Translations under genes and position numbers: made by a program
The notes under the pieces: generated by a model
What the model saw: only the letters and a program-made list of their open reading frames with translations
Database searches by the model: none
Told to the model about the DNA's origin: nothing
From: Mucilaginibacter terrigena
Lineage (GTDB): Bacteria; Bacteroidota; Bacteroidia; Sphingobacteriales; Sphingobacteriaceae
Direction: 5' to 3'
Length of the DNA: 64,000 bases
NCBI RefSeq assembly: GCF_004168255.1
Contig: NZ_SEWG01000002.1
Coordinates: 730,484-794,483 of the forward strand
Shown: in pieces, positions 17,312 to 25,402 of the stretch
Layout of the letters: every line of letters starts with the position of its first letter
Position numbering within the stretch: position 1 is the first letter of the stretch

Positions 17312-19351
17312 ATGCTAAAAACTTATGCCCGATACTTCATAGGTATCCTGTTTCCCTTTGCTTTTATGTTTAAGGTAAATGCCGGCGCAAAACCTGCGGC
17401 CGCCATTGGTACAGTAAGTATTCAGTTCGGTAATAACGGCAAGATCAGCTATAATTTAAACACCGGTACTTACAACGTTTACCAAAAGGGTGTGCTTATC
17501 TTCCCGGATATTTATGCAACGGCCAAAGTAAATGCCGATACCATTAGGTCGAAAGATTACCGTTTAAGAAAATATACCCGGCTGGGTATCCGGGATGGTT
17601 TTGGTAAGGGCTTTAAGCATATCATATGGCTAACCGCTAAAGGTTTGCCACAAATGAAACAGGTATTTTATACTTATGCTGATAAAAATTATTTCCTTAC
17701 CGCTATTTCGTTTAGTGGCACGTTACTTAAAAGCAACTATATGGCGCCGGTTAATGGTGGTTTTAATAACATCAAAGGCGATGATGTACGCTCATTGTTT
17801 GTGCCTTTTGATAACGATAATTTCATCAGCTATAATTCAAAACCTTTTACCGGGGTTACTGGCGTAAGCTCAGAGGTAGGCACGGTGTTCTCCAATCAAA
17901 GCAGGGCAGGGATTGTGGCAGGTTCGGTAGAGCATGCGGTTTGGAAAACGGGGGTAGACCTGGAAGCTCACAGTAGGCTAAACCAAATTAAAGTTTGGGG
18001 CGGATACACCGCCGAAGCCGTAACCCGTGACAAAATTGAACACGGCAACATCAACGGCGACATTATAACATCACCAAAAATATTTGTTGGTTTTTTTAGC
18101 GACTGGCGCACAGGTATGGAAGAATACGCCAAAGCCAACCGTATTGCCGAACCGCCTTATATTTTTAACTGGGACAAGCCCACCCCCGTAGGCTGGAACA
18201 GTTGGGGTGTAATGCAGGAGAAACTCACGCTCGATAAGATCATCAAAACGGCCGACTTTTTTGCCGATAGTATCCCCGCGTTCCGCACGGGCAATACGGC
18301 TTATATCGATTTGGATTCGTTTTGGGATAAACTTGTGCATAACGGTGACTACAGCGAGTTAAAACAGTTCGCCGACCACTGCAAAGCAAAAGGCTTACAA
18401 CCCGGCGTTTACTGGGCGCCGTTTACCGACTGGGGACATGCCGGCGGGCCGGACAGGAAAGCAGAGGGCAGCAATTATACCTTTGGTGAAATGTGGACGA
18501 AGATCGGCGATGGCTATAACGATATTGATGGCGCAAGGGCTTTAGACCCTACCCATCCGGGTACACAGCAGCGCATAGCATTCGTGCTGGGTAAGCTAAA
18601 GGCATGCGGCTTTAAAATGATCAAGATAGATTTCCTGGGCCATGCCTCGGTTGAGGCCAATAAGTTTTACGACCCAACGGTAACTACGGGCATGCAGGCC
18701 TACCGTAAAGGTATGGAATACGTGGTAGACAAGCTTGGGGGCCAAATGCTGGTATATGCAGCCATATCGCCCAGTATGGCAACCGGCAGGTATGTACACA
18801 TGAGGCGTATAGCCTGCGATGCCTTTAAAACCATAGACCACACCCAGTACACACTCAATAGCTTAAGCTATGGCTGGTGGCAAACCAACCTGTACAATTA
18901 CATAGATGCCGATCATGTGGTGTTTGCGGATGAAACAATTGGTGCCAACCGTGCCCGCTTATTATCGGCCCTGGTTACTGGGACATGGATCAGTGGCGAT
19001 GATTTTTCGGTTACCGGCCAATGGATGGCCCGCGTAAAAAAATATTACCAGGATGCCGAATTGATAAAACTGGTGCAAAACGGCAAAGCATTCCGCCCGG
19101 TTGAGGGTAATGTGGGCACGTCAGATATATTTACCCAAAAAATTGGTGATGCCTTTTATATGGCTGTGATAAATTATACCAAAGAAGCTAAAGGGTTTTC
19201 TGTTTCTCCGCAACGCCTTGGATTAGATCTTTCAAAAGTAATAAGCGTAAAAGAACTATTGCAACAGAACACCATTGGCATAAAAAACAACCTGCAGTTT
19301 AAACTTAACGGCGCAGATGCGGTGCTGTATAAATTTGTGTTAAAAAAGTAA
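17312..19351 (+). CDS. Exported GH36/GH27-like glycosidase (alpha-galactosidase clan)
   Basis: A 679-residue exported enzyme with a signal peptide ending about VNAGA. It has an N-terminal beta-sandwich (to about 270) and a TIM barrel opening with TPVGWNSWG, as in clan GH-D. The probable nucleophile is D440 in KMIKIDFLGH and the probable acid/base is D503 in RRIACDAF. A C-terminal beta domain follows. Its barrel has FWDKL and GVYWAPFTDWG blocks rather than a textbook alpha-galactosidase sequence, so the substrate may be another alpha-linked sugar. It lies 27 bp after the GH95 gene in the same transcript. Confidence 0.75.
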   Translation: MLKTYARYFIGILFPFAFMFKVNAGAKPAAAIGTVSIQFGNNGKISYNLNTGTYNVYQKGVLIFPDIYATAKVNADTIRSKDYRLRKYTRLGIRDGFGKGFKHIIWLTAKGLPQMKQVFYTYADKNYFLTAISFSGTLLKSNYMAPVNGGFNNIKGDDVRSLFVPFDNDNFISYNSKPFTGVTGVSSEVGTVFSNQSRAGIVAGSVEHAVWKTGVDLEAHSRLNQIKVWGGYTAEAVTRDKIEHGNINGDIITSPKIFVGFFSDWRTGMEEYAKANRIAEPPYIFNWDKPTPVGWNSWGVMQEKLTLDKIIKTADFFADSIPAFRTGNTAYIDLDSFWDKLVHNGDYSELKQFADHCKAKGLQPGVYWAPFTDWGHAGGPDRKAEGSNYTFGEMWTKIGDGYNDIDGARALDPTHPGTQQRIAFVLGKLKACGFKMIKIDFLGHASVEANKFYDPTVTTGMQAYRKGMEYVVDKLGGQMLVYAAISPSMATGRYVHMRRIACDAFKTIDHTQYTLNSLSYGWWQTNLYNYIDADHVVFADETIGANRARLLSALVTGTWISGDDFSVTGQWMARVKKYYQDAELIKLVQNGKAFRPVEGNVGTSDIFTQKIGDAFYMAVINYTKEAKGFSVSPQRLGLDLSKVISVKELLQQNTIGIKNNLQFKLNGADAVLYKFVLKK

Positions 19352-19379
19352 TACCTTGTTCATGCAAATAACAAGGTAT
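19351..19379 (+). promoter_or_regulatory. Perfect 10-bp hairpin covering the ribosome site and start of the next gene
   Basis: ATACCTTGTT, a 9-nt loop (CATGCAAAT), then AACAAGGTAT. The 3' arm holds the AAGG ribosome-binding sequence and runs into the ATG at 19378. The stop codon of the previous gene overlaps the 5' edge. Inference: the stem blocks initiation unless it is opened by upstream translation or another factor. Confidence 0.5.
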
Positions 19380-20340
19380 GAACAAGCTCGTATTTCTTTT
19401 TCTGGGGATATTTATCAGTAGCCTGGCTAATGCCCAGGTAAGTTATCCTGATGATAACCTGCCAACAGATACGCCCGCACTGTTTGCCAAAGGAGTGGTA
19501 TCAACAGGCTTGTCAAACCGCGATTTTACTATTTCGCTTGCCGGCGATGAAATATTTTACACCATACAGCACCCTAAATTTATTGCCAGTGTAATTATCA
19601 GGCTTGCCAAAGTAAACGGTAAGTGGGGCAAACCCGAAGTCGCGCCATTCTCGGGCGTATTCCGGGACCTGGAGGCCGCCTTCTCGCCGGATGGTAAAAC
19701 CCTTTTCTTCTCGTCCGACAGGCCGGTTACGGGAAACCAGCCCAAACGCGATTTTGATATCTGGAAGGTTTCTAAAACAGGCGATGGGGGGTGGGGCAAG
19801 CCCGAGAATTTAGGCACAACGGTAAACACAGCCAAAAATGAATTTTACTCTTCTGTCGCAAAAAGTGGCAACTTGTATTTTACTGTAGAAGCGCCATATG
19901 GTAAAGGCGGCGAAGATATTGTAGTAAGCACCTATACCCCAAAAGGCTACGCACCGCCGGTAAGTCTGCCCGGTGGTGTTAATACCGAACACGGTGAATT
20001 TAACGCCTTTATCGACCCTGATGAACAGTTTATCCTGTTCTCGTCTGATGGTCGCGCCGATGATAAAGGCAAGGGTGATCTCTACATCAGCAAAAAAGAC
20101 AAATCAAATACCTGGCTGCCGGCACAACATTTACCCGGCGCAATTAACAGCACCGCGCTTGATTATTGCCCATACGTTACTCCCGATAAAAAATATTTAA
20201 TTTTCACCAGTAACCGCCTGCGTAAAGAATGGTATAATAACAAAGCCGTTACCTATCCCGAATTAAATAGCCTGCTTAGCCAACCCGGCAACGGGCAGGA
20301 TGATATCTATTGGGTTAAATTCGATTTAGCGGCCTATTAA
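19378..20340 (+). CDS. Exported PD40 beta-propeller protein
   Basis: A 320-residue protein with a signal peptide ending LANAQ. It carries four or five WD40-like PD40 strands: EAAFSPDGKTLFFSSDRP, NAFIDPDEQFILFSSDG, YVTPDKKYLIFTSNR. This is the TolB/OmpA-associated propeller type. No enzymatic motif is visible. It is the last gene of the locus, 26 bp after the glycosidase. It may bind glycan or protein at the periplasmic side; the actual role is unknown. A hairpin at its start suggests translational coupling. Confidence 0.78.
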   Translation: MNKLVFLFLGIFISSLANAQVSYPDDNLPTDTPALFAKGVVSTGLSNRDFTISLAGDEIFYTIQHPKFIASVIIRLAKVNGKWGKPEVAPFSGVFRDLEAAFSPDGKTLFFSSDRPVTGNQPKRDFDIWKVSKTGDGGWGKPENLGTTVNTAKNEFYSSVAKSGNLYFTVEAPYGKGGEDIVVSTYTPKGYAPPVSLPGGVNTEHGEFNAFIDPDEQFILFSSDGRADDKGKGDLYISKKDKSNTWLPAQHLPGAINSTALDYCPYVTPDKKYLIFTSNRLRKEWYNNKAVTYPELNSLLSQPGNGQDDIYWVKFDLAAY

Positions 20341-20557
20341 CAGGGAAGTAGTGCGATATTTGCACGTTGATATTTCCTTTAAATTCAATTTCTTAGCCAT
20401 TAAAGGTAAATGTTAAACTGCGGCAGTTTATTATTTATTATTATATAATAATCAGGCTATGTTATAACTATAAATTGTAACTTGATTTTAATTGGTGACC
20501 ATTACCCTTCTCAAATCACCAATTGTCTTTTCCAACCTATCCCTATTCGATACCCAA

Positions 20558-21436
20558 ATGCGAAAAATAATAACGTCTGAGCTACTTAACGCTAATAAAT
20601 ACCTGCTCTTTCAAAACAAGGAGAAGGCAAAGCGTGCCGCCGAGCTTGCAGCCGCTAACAATGAGCTTGCTGTTCAAAATACAGAGAAGGAGAAGCGTGC
20701 CGCCGAGCTCATCATCGCCAATAAAGAATTGGCCTATCAGAACGATGAAAAGGAGAAGCGTGCCGCCGAGCTCATCATCGCCAATAAAGAATTGGCCTAT
20801 CAGAACGATGAAAAGGAAAAGCGCGCCGCCGAATTGATCATCGCTAACGCCGAACTGATATTCCAGAACACCGAGAAGGAGAACCGTGCAGCCGAACTGG
20901 TAATAGCAAACCACGAACTCGCTTTCCAAAACGAGGAAAAGGAAAAACGTGCCGCCGAACTTATCGTTTCCAACGAGGAACTCCTTTTTCAAAACGGAGA
21001 AAAGGAGAAGCGCGCTGCCGAACTCATCATTGCCAATCACGAACTTGCATTTCAAAATTTAGAAAAAGAGAAGCGTGCCGCCGAATTAATTATAGCCAAC
21101 CACGAGCTTTTGTTTCAGAATGAAGAAAAGGAAAAGCGTGCAGCCGAACTTAGTATAGCGTATAACAAAATAAAGAAGGCCGAGGAATTTTTGCGCGAAT
21201 ACATAGCCGGGCTGGAAGAAATGATGTTTATGACCCATCATAAAGTAAGGCAGCCGGTAGCCAATATCCTGGGAATTTCGGAATTGCTTGCTGATTGTAT
21301 AGGTAAGCCCGTTACACTAAAAAGGCTGGTAGGATATATGAAAGAATCGGCTGTATCACTGGATAATTTTACAAAAGAACTTACCGCCTTTATAACCGAT
21401 CTGGAACAAAAAGGCAAGAATAAGCACCTGCTATAA
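20558..21436 (+). CDS. Repeat coiled-coil protein ending in a histidine-kinase dimerisation domain
   Basis: A 292-residue soluble protein; the ATG at 20558 is chosen over an in-frame TTG at 20492. Residues 22-210 are nine 21-residue units of the type EKEKRAAELIIANKEL, predicted as one long coiled coil. Residues about 215-290 look like a DHp helix pair: MTHHKVRQPVANILG contains the H-x-V-R-x-P H-box, with candidate phosphoacceptor H228. No PAS domain and no ATP-binding N/G boxes follow; the gene stops right after the second helix. The same repeat occurs as a linker in full-length Bacteroidota kinases (recalled knowledge). It may be a phosphotransfer or scaffold protein, or a kinase that lost its catalytic domain. 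Confidence 0.8.
   Translation: MRKIITSELLNANKYLLFQNKEKAKRAAELAAANNELAVQNTEKEKRAAELIIANKELAYQNDEKEKRAAELIIANKELAYQNDEKEKRAAELIIANAELIFQNTEKENRAAELVIANHELAFQNEEKEKRAAELIVSNEELLFQNGEKEKRAAELIIANHELAFQNLEKEKRAAELIIANHELLFQNEEKEKRAAELSIAYNKIKKAEEFLREYIAGLEEMMFMTHHKVRQPVANILGISELLADCIGKPVTLKRLVGYMKESAVSLDNFTKELTAFITDLEQKGKNKHLL
20621..21187 (+). repeat. Nine 63-bp in-frame tandem units in the coiled-coil gene
   Basis: Units start at 20621, 20684, 20747, 20810, 20873, 20936, 20999, 21062 and 21125. Units 2 and 3 are identical in 62 of 63 bases, which points to a recent slip or unequal exchange. The last unit is degenerate. Each unit is three heptads, so copy-number change keeps both the frame and the coiled-coil register. 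Confidence 0.92.
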
Positions 21437-21481
21437 AAAACAATGTTAACTAACAGCCTCACGCTTAACATAATGATAATA

Positions 21482-21511
21482 TTGAATTAACCGGGTTGTG
21501 GCCTACTTTTG
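21482..21511 (+). promoter_or_regulatory. Bacteroidota-type promoter of the histone-like gene
   Basis: TTG at 21482-21484, a 19-bp spacer, then TACTTTTG at 21504-21511, which fits TTG-N19-TAnnTTTG. The expected start near 21518 leaves a short leader before the ATG at 21532. Confidence 0.65.
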
Positions 21512-21531
21512 CAAATAATCACAACCCTTAT

Positions 21532-21855
21532 ATGAAAGATAAACTTAAACCACTTGTAAAGGAAGCAAAAAAGGCCGCTCAAAAAGCCATTCAGTTAAGC
21601 CTGGTTACCCAGTTAAAAGAAATTACCGCCAGGTTTGGCGAGGGTTCTAAAAAGCTGGATAAGCAGATAGAGAAAGAAGCAAAAAAGCTTGCCAAAAAAT
21701 TTGCTAAGGATATTAAGGTAAATAAAGCCGCCCTAATTAAGGTTGATGACAAACCCAAAACCGTAGCAGAGGCCCCTAAAGCTAAAACCGCCAAAATAAA
21801 AACGGTGGCTGCCCCGGCAGTTAAAAGGCCTGTTGCAAAAACAAATATTTTATAA
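21532..21855 (+). CDS. Small lysine/alanine-rich histone H1-like protein
   Basis: A 107-residue highly basic protein starting MKDKLKPLVKEAKKAAQK. The ATG at 21532 is supported by the promoter directly upstream; an in-frame TTG at 21496 lies inside that promoter. The N-terminal 65 residues look helical with many lysines. The rest is a disordered K/A/P-rich tail (PKAKTAKIKTVAAPAVKRP), like the tails of bacterial Hc1-type and eukaryotic H1 proteins. Likely a nucleoid-associated or nucleic-acid-binding protein. No defined family was recognised. It ends 9 bp before the convergent response-regulator gene. Confidence 0.7.
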   Translation: MKDKLKPLVKEAKKAAQKAIQLSLVTQLKEITARFGEGSKKLDKQIEKEAKKLAKKFAKDIKVNKAALIKVDDKPKTVAEAPKAKTAKIKTVAAPAVKRPVAKTNIL

Positions 21856-21864
21856 TTATTGCCT

Positions 21865-22518
21865 TCAGATCTTGATCAGCTCGTTTTTTAGGGCCGAGAT
21901 AACCAGGCCTGTTCTTGACTTTACCTCGAATTTTTGGAACAGCGCCTCGCGGTAATTATCGATGGTATGCGGGCTAAGGTTCATCATGTCGGCAATTTGC
22001 TTGTAGGTAAGGTCAGAGCAGCACAGCTCCAGGAATTTAAGCTCGTTGGGGTTTAATCCGATAGGGGCGTTTTTCAGTGGCTGGTTGTTTTGGATATTCC
22101 GCAGCAGCTTGCCCGATACCAGTTCATTAATATAAAACGATTGCGAAGCTATCCCTTTTATGGCATTTACCAGGTCGGCAGCTTTTGATTGTTTTAGCAT
22201 ATAACCACCCGCGCCGCTCTTTAGCATCCCAATAATAGGGGTATCTTCTTCAAACATGCTTAAAGCAAGTACATTTACCCCCGGGTGGTTGGCTTTTAGC
22301 CATTTGGTAGTTTCGTAACCGTTCATCACCGGCATGGTAATATCCATCAGTATCACGTCGGGCAGGGGGTAGGCCGGCAGCTTTTTTATCATGTCGGCAC
22401 CGTTATCGGCATCAAACAAAACGTTTATCTCGTTCGATTCTGTCAGTAAATGTGCCAGGCCCTGGCGAAACAGTGTATGATCGTCTACTATGGCAATGTT
22501 TACTTTATCGGTTTGCAT
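21865..22518 (-). CDS. NarL/FixJ-type response regulator
   Basis: A 217-residue two-component regulator. The receiver domain (1-125) has acidic residues in AIVDDHTLF, phosphoacceptor D59 in VILMDITMP, and the conserved LKSGAGGYMLK segment. The LuxR-type HTH (about 150-212) shows LNPNELKFLELCCSDLTYKQIAD followed by HTIDNYREALFQKF. It follows the kinase gene by 3 bp, so it is its cognate partner. The target genes are unknown. Confidence 0.94.
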   Translation of the reverse strand: MQTDKVNIAIVDDHTLFRQGLAHLLTESNEINVLFDADNGADMIKKLPAYPLPDVILMDITMPVMNGYETTKWLKANHPGVNVLALSMFEEDTPIIGMLKSGAGGYMLKQSKAADLVNAIKGIASQSFYINELVSGKLLRNIQNNQPLKNAPIGLNPNELKFLELCCSDLTYKQIADMMNLSPHTIDNYREALFQKFEVKSRTGLVISALKNELIKI

Positions 22519-22521
22519 GTG

Positions 22522-23310
22522 TTACTTATACGGTACGTTTATGGTTATGATGGTTCCATTTAACTTTGTGGAAACAATTGAAGCCGTGCCATTTATCATC
22601 GCGCTTCGCCTTTTAATATTATGAAGGCCCATGCCGCCCTTCCGCTTTAATATTTCATCCACATCAAACCCAACTCCGTTATCGCGTATAGTTAATTTCA
22701 GGGTATCTTCAATTGCTTCTAAATTAATAATTATACCGGTAGCTTTAGCATGCTGTATAATATTATTTATTATTTCCTGAAAAAGCCTGAAAAGTATCGT
22801 ATCCTTAGCGTTATCGCTTATTATTGCCATATTGTTATGCTCAAAAGTTATCTCAAATTTTTCTGATCGTTTTAACCATTCCAGTTCAAATTCGATAGCC
22901 GCGCTTAAGCCTTTGCTCACAATTTCTTCGCCATGCAGCAAGCGCGACAGGGCTTTAACCTCCTTTATCGACCGTAGGGTGAGGTCCTCTACCAAGGCTA
23001 TCTTTTCGGCGGTGTTCCTGCTATCGTTAAGGTTTATAGAGCTTAGGGTAATGGTGGTAAGGCTAAGCAGCTGGCCAATATTATCGTGCAGGTCGTAGGC
23101 AACGGTTTTAAGGGTTTGTTCCTGCACCTCCATCTGTGTTTTAAGCAGTTCGGTCTCAAAGTTTTTTTGCAGTATAAGGGTTTCCTCGTGGTGTTTCTTT
23201 TTCCTGCGGTTATACGATAAAACGTACAAGATAAGAAACAGCGGCGCAATTAGGAATATGATGGATGTTAACCCAATGAGGGAGATGATTTCCTTTGACG
23301 ATATCTGCAT
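22522..23310 (-). CDS. NarL-type sensor histidine kinase
   Basis: A 262-residue kinase with one membrane segment (about 10-31), a short coiled coil, and a HisKA_3 dimerisation domain with H75 in AYDLHDNIGQ. The HATPase domain has FRLFQEIINNIIQHAKA (N box), DNGVGFD and GGMGLHNIKRR. There is no periplasmic sensor domain. Its 5' end overlaps the upstream membrane-protein gene by 43 bp, so that protein may supply the sensing function. It phosphorylates the response regulator encoded directly downstream. Confidence 0.93.
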   Translation of the reverse strand: MQISSKEIISLIGLTSIIFLIAPLFLILYVLSYNRRKKKHHEETLILQKNFETELLKTQMEVQEQTLKTVAYDLHDNIGQLLSLTTITLSSINLNDSRNTAEKIALVEDLTLRSIKEVKALSRLLHGEEIVSKGLSAAIEFELEWLKRSEKFEITFEHNNMAIISDNAKDTILFRLFQEIINNIIQHAKATGIIINLEAIEDTLKLTIRDNGVGFDVDEILKRKGGMGLHNIKRRSAMINGTASIVSTKLNGTIITINVPYK

Positions 23311-23924
23311 AAAAAAGCGTATGACCAGAAGATGTACATGATGATATCTAAGATATTGAAAATAATATACCTTACAGATCGTATCCTTTCATGCTCTGCT
23401 AAATAATCTGAAAAAATATTGCAGACCGTGCTGCCAAAGTAAAAGAACAGTGTACCGCTAACCCACCAGAACGGGGCCGAGAATAAAAGCGGCTCAAAAT
23501 GCTCGTCCTTTAATTTTAGATAGTAAAAATAAAGGCTGGCCAGCACAAACACTACCGACATAACCGTTGCCGTATGCGAAGTAAAGCGGCCAAAATTATT
23601 GTAAAACAATTCGCCCACATACATGGCGGCAAACACGCCCAGCCAGCTAAGCAGCCATAGCGCCTTATAATGGTAAGGCTTGTACAGGTAATAAAAAAAA
23701 TAACTGGTGAAACCGCACTCGAACAGCAGGTACACATTATAAATAGGGTAATTATAAATGCGCATATACTCGCGGATGTAGATGCCGCCAATTTCAACAG
23801 CGCAGGTTAACAGTAAAAAAGGGATAAATAGCTTCCATGCCGTAACTTTTTCCCCGTAAAGGAAAAAAATAGCGGCAAGGAAGCATAAAAACTCTGATAC
23901 TGTATTAACGGTAACAAATGTCAT
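23268..23924 (-). CDS. Polytopic membrane protein of the two-component operon
   Basis: A 218-residue protein with about seven hydrophobic helices (for example VSEFLCFLAAIFFLYG at the N-terminus and YIIFNILDIIMYIFWSYAFL at the C-terminus). No conserved enzyme motif was recognised. The gene overlaps the kinase start by 43 bp and follows the lipoprotein gene by 9 bp. The layout (lipoprotein, seven-helix protein, kinase without its own sensor, regulator) suggests a membrane sensor feeding the kinase. That role is inference. Confidence 0.75.
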   Translation of the reverse strand: MTFVTVNTVSEFLCFLAAIFFLYGEKVTAWKLFIPFLLLTCAVEIGGIYIREYMRIYNYPIYNVYLLFECGFTSYFFYYLYKPYHYKALWLLSWLGVFAAMYVGELFYNNFGRFTSHTATVMSVVFVLASLYFYYLKLKDEHFEPLLFSAPFWWVSGTLFFYFGSTVCNIFSDYLAEHERIRSVRYIIFNILDIIMYIFWSYAFLCRYRQRKSSPSLG

Positions 23925-23933
23925 AACTGTTTA

Positions 23934-24524
23934 TCATGGTATAAGGGTAGCACCGGTTGGGGCGCAATCTTTTGGTGGCGGGCAAAGCTCCCCGCGGTTT
24001 TCAGGTGTGCCGCCTACCATAAAGCCCAGTGTTGGTTTAGTAGATTTGGCCGGTTTGCTGGTGTAATAATCGCGGTGAAATACCTGGTTAACCTTGTTGG
24101 TGCTGTCTTTGGTAGATACCATTACCAGCGTATTGTAACCCCAGTAATCTTTTGGTGGTATAATACCGCCAATTACCTTGGTGTTGTAAGTAGTATCGTA
24201 AGTGGCCATGTAAAAACGGATTCCATCGCCGCCTTCGCTTTTTATTTTATCAAGCAGGGCCTGCAGGCGGTCGGCGCTAAACCATATGGCGCGGGTATTA
24301 GGTTTGTTTTTTACCATTCTAACACCGTTTTCCACGTAGTTAGAATCTACCGAGCCGGCGTGCTTCTCGTAATTTTTTACATAATTTTTGGCCATTTCGT
24401 AACTAAGGCTGTCGTAGTTAAAAGTCTGGCCTTTGGCGCCGGTAAGGTCGGCGTGCTGGTTTTGGCAGGCGCTAAACGCAAGCGCGGCCACAGCTACATA
24501 CAATAAGGGGTTTTTGAGTGTCAT
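23934..24524 (-). CDS. Uncharacterised lipoprotein of the two-component operon
   Basis: A 196-residue lipoprotein with lipobox ALAFSACQN (C20). The mature part has mixed alpha/beta composition and ends with a cysteine pair and Pro-rich tail (LCPPPKDCAPTGATLIP). No known domain was recognised. It is the first gene of the minus-strand operon and could act as a periplasmic ligand-binding or modulating partner of the seven-helix protein. Confidence 0.7.
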   Translation of the reverse strand: MTLKNPLLYVAVAALAFSACQNQHADLTGAKGQTFNYDSLSYEMAKNYVKNYEKHAGSVDSNYVENGVRMVKNKPNTRAIWFSADRLQALLDKIKSEGGDGIRFYMATYDTTYNTKVIGGIIPPKDYWGYNTLVMVSTKDSTNKVNQVFHRDYYTSKPAKSTKPTLGFMVGGTPENRGELCPPPKDCAPTGATLIP

Positions 24525-24827
24525 AATAGTTTTCGGATTTTAAGGTTTACCGAAAGTGACTATTTATAAACAGATATACAAATTAATAGACTGCCTTTTT
24601 TCCACCTTAAGGAGTTTTAAAAAAAGCTGATTTCACCCTATGCAGATCGTAATTTATAACAGAGATTTGTTGTGTAACGCAAAGCAGGAGAGAGGGTGAT
24701 GAGGTGTTAAGAAAAAGCCCAAACGTTTTAAACAAAATATTATTGCCAATTAATTAAATATTTTATCTTTACTGACTAATTAAATAATTAACAAAAATAT
24801 TAACTCTAAACCTTATCACTTTAAACT
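24525..24827. other. Divergent intergenic region with shared element
   Basis: This 303-bp region separates the minus-strand lipoprotein gene from the tail-collar gene. It contains the element at 24620-24670, which is also found before the PorP/SprF gene. The 3' 100 bases are very AT-rich. No other gene or RNA was seen. Confidence 0.6.
24620..24670 (+). promoter_or_regulatory. Bipartite promoter-like element, copy 1
   Basis: A-run plus GCTGATTTCACCCTAT ending at 24641, then 20 bp, then GAGATTTGT at 24662-24670. The last part is close to a -7 box (GAGATTTG against TAnnTTTG). The same two blocks with the same spacing occur at 34320-34370. No TTG -33 box is present, so an activator or alternative sigma factor may read the upstream block. 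A start near 24676 would leave a 150-nt leader. Confidence 0.55.
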
Positions 24828-25367
24828 ATGGAACCTTTATTAGGAGAAATTAAAATGTTTGCAGGTAATTTTGCACCAAACGGCTGGTTTACCTGCGAAG
24901 GACAAACTTTGTCTATCAACCAGTATACAGCTTTATTTAGCATATTGGGTACCAGCTATGGCGGCGATGGTGTTACTACCTTTCAATTGCCCGATCTGCG
25001 CAGCGCCTTCCCTACGCAGTGCAGTAATATTGGCGGCAACAGGCGTACCCCGTATTCATTAGGCCAAATTGGCGGTAACCAACAGGTTACAATAACCCCA
25101 CAACAAATGCCTGCGCACTCACACATTATTAATACCGTAACCCTTGGAAACCTGCCGCAACCAAATGGTAATGCCCTTGCAGGTCTTCCGGTTGATCTTA
25201 CAACAGGCGAAGGCACAAACAATTGGTCGAACGCGGCGACTGATTCGTCATTAAGCCCAGCGACAGTTGCGCCGACAGGTGGAAGCCAACCCGTTAATAT
25301 AACCCCGCCGTTTCTTGCCATGCAATATATTATCGCCTGGCAGGGTGTATATCCTTCAAGGCCATAA
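24828..25367 (+). CDS. Phage tail-collar domain protein (MdpB/microcystin-dependent type)
   Basis: A 179-residue protein with the standard pattern: GEIKMFAGNFAPNGWFTCEG at the start, ILGTSYGGDGVTTFQLPDLR in the middle, and a C-terminal PFLAMQYIIAWQGVYPSR. Such proteins are related to phage tail fibres but occur as stand-alone genes in many Bacteroidota. Function is unknown. There is no signal peptide. No phage gene lies nearby. It shares an upstream element with PorP/SprF, which hints at a link to surface structures or secretion. Confidence 0.85.
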   Translation: MEPLLGEIKMFAGNFAPNGWFTCEGQTLSINQYTALFSILGTSYGGDGVTTFQLPDLRSAFPTQCSNIGGNRRTPYSLGQIGGNQQVTITPQQMPAHSHIINTVTLGNLPQPNGNALAGLPVDLTTGEGTNNWSNAATDSSLSPATVAPTGGSQPVNITPPFLAMQYIIAWQGVYPSRP

Positions 25368-25402
25368 GTGCCCATGAATACGATTTTTAAGGATTTTAAC
25401 GC

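Noticed and set aside
20582..21055. 157-residue minus-strand repeat protein
   Set aside because: It is the antisense image of the coiled-coil repeats; strong repeats on one strand keep the other frame open.
24828..25367. Prophage or phage-tail cluster
   Set aside because: Only a single tail-collar gene is present; there is no capsid, terminase, integrase or lysis gene nearby.
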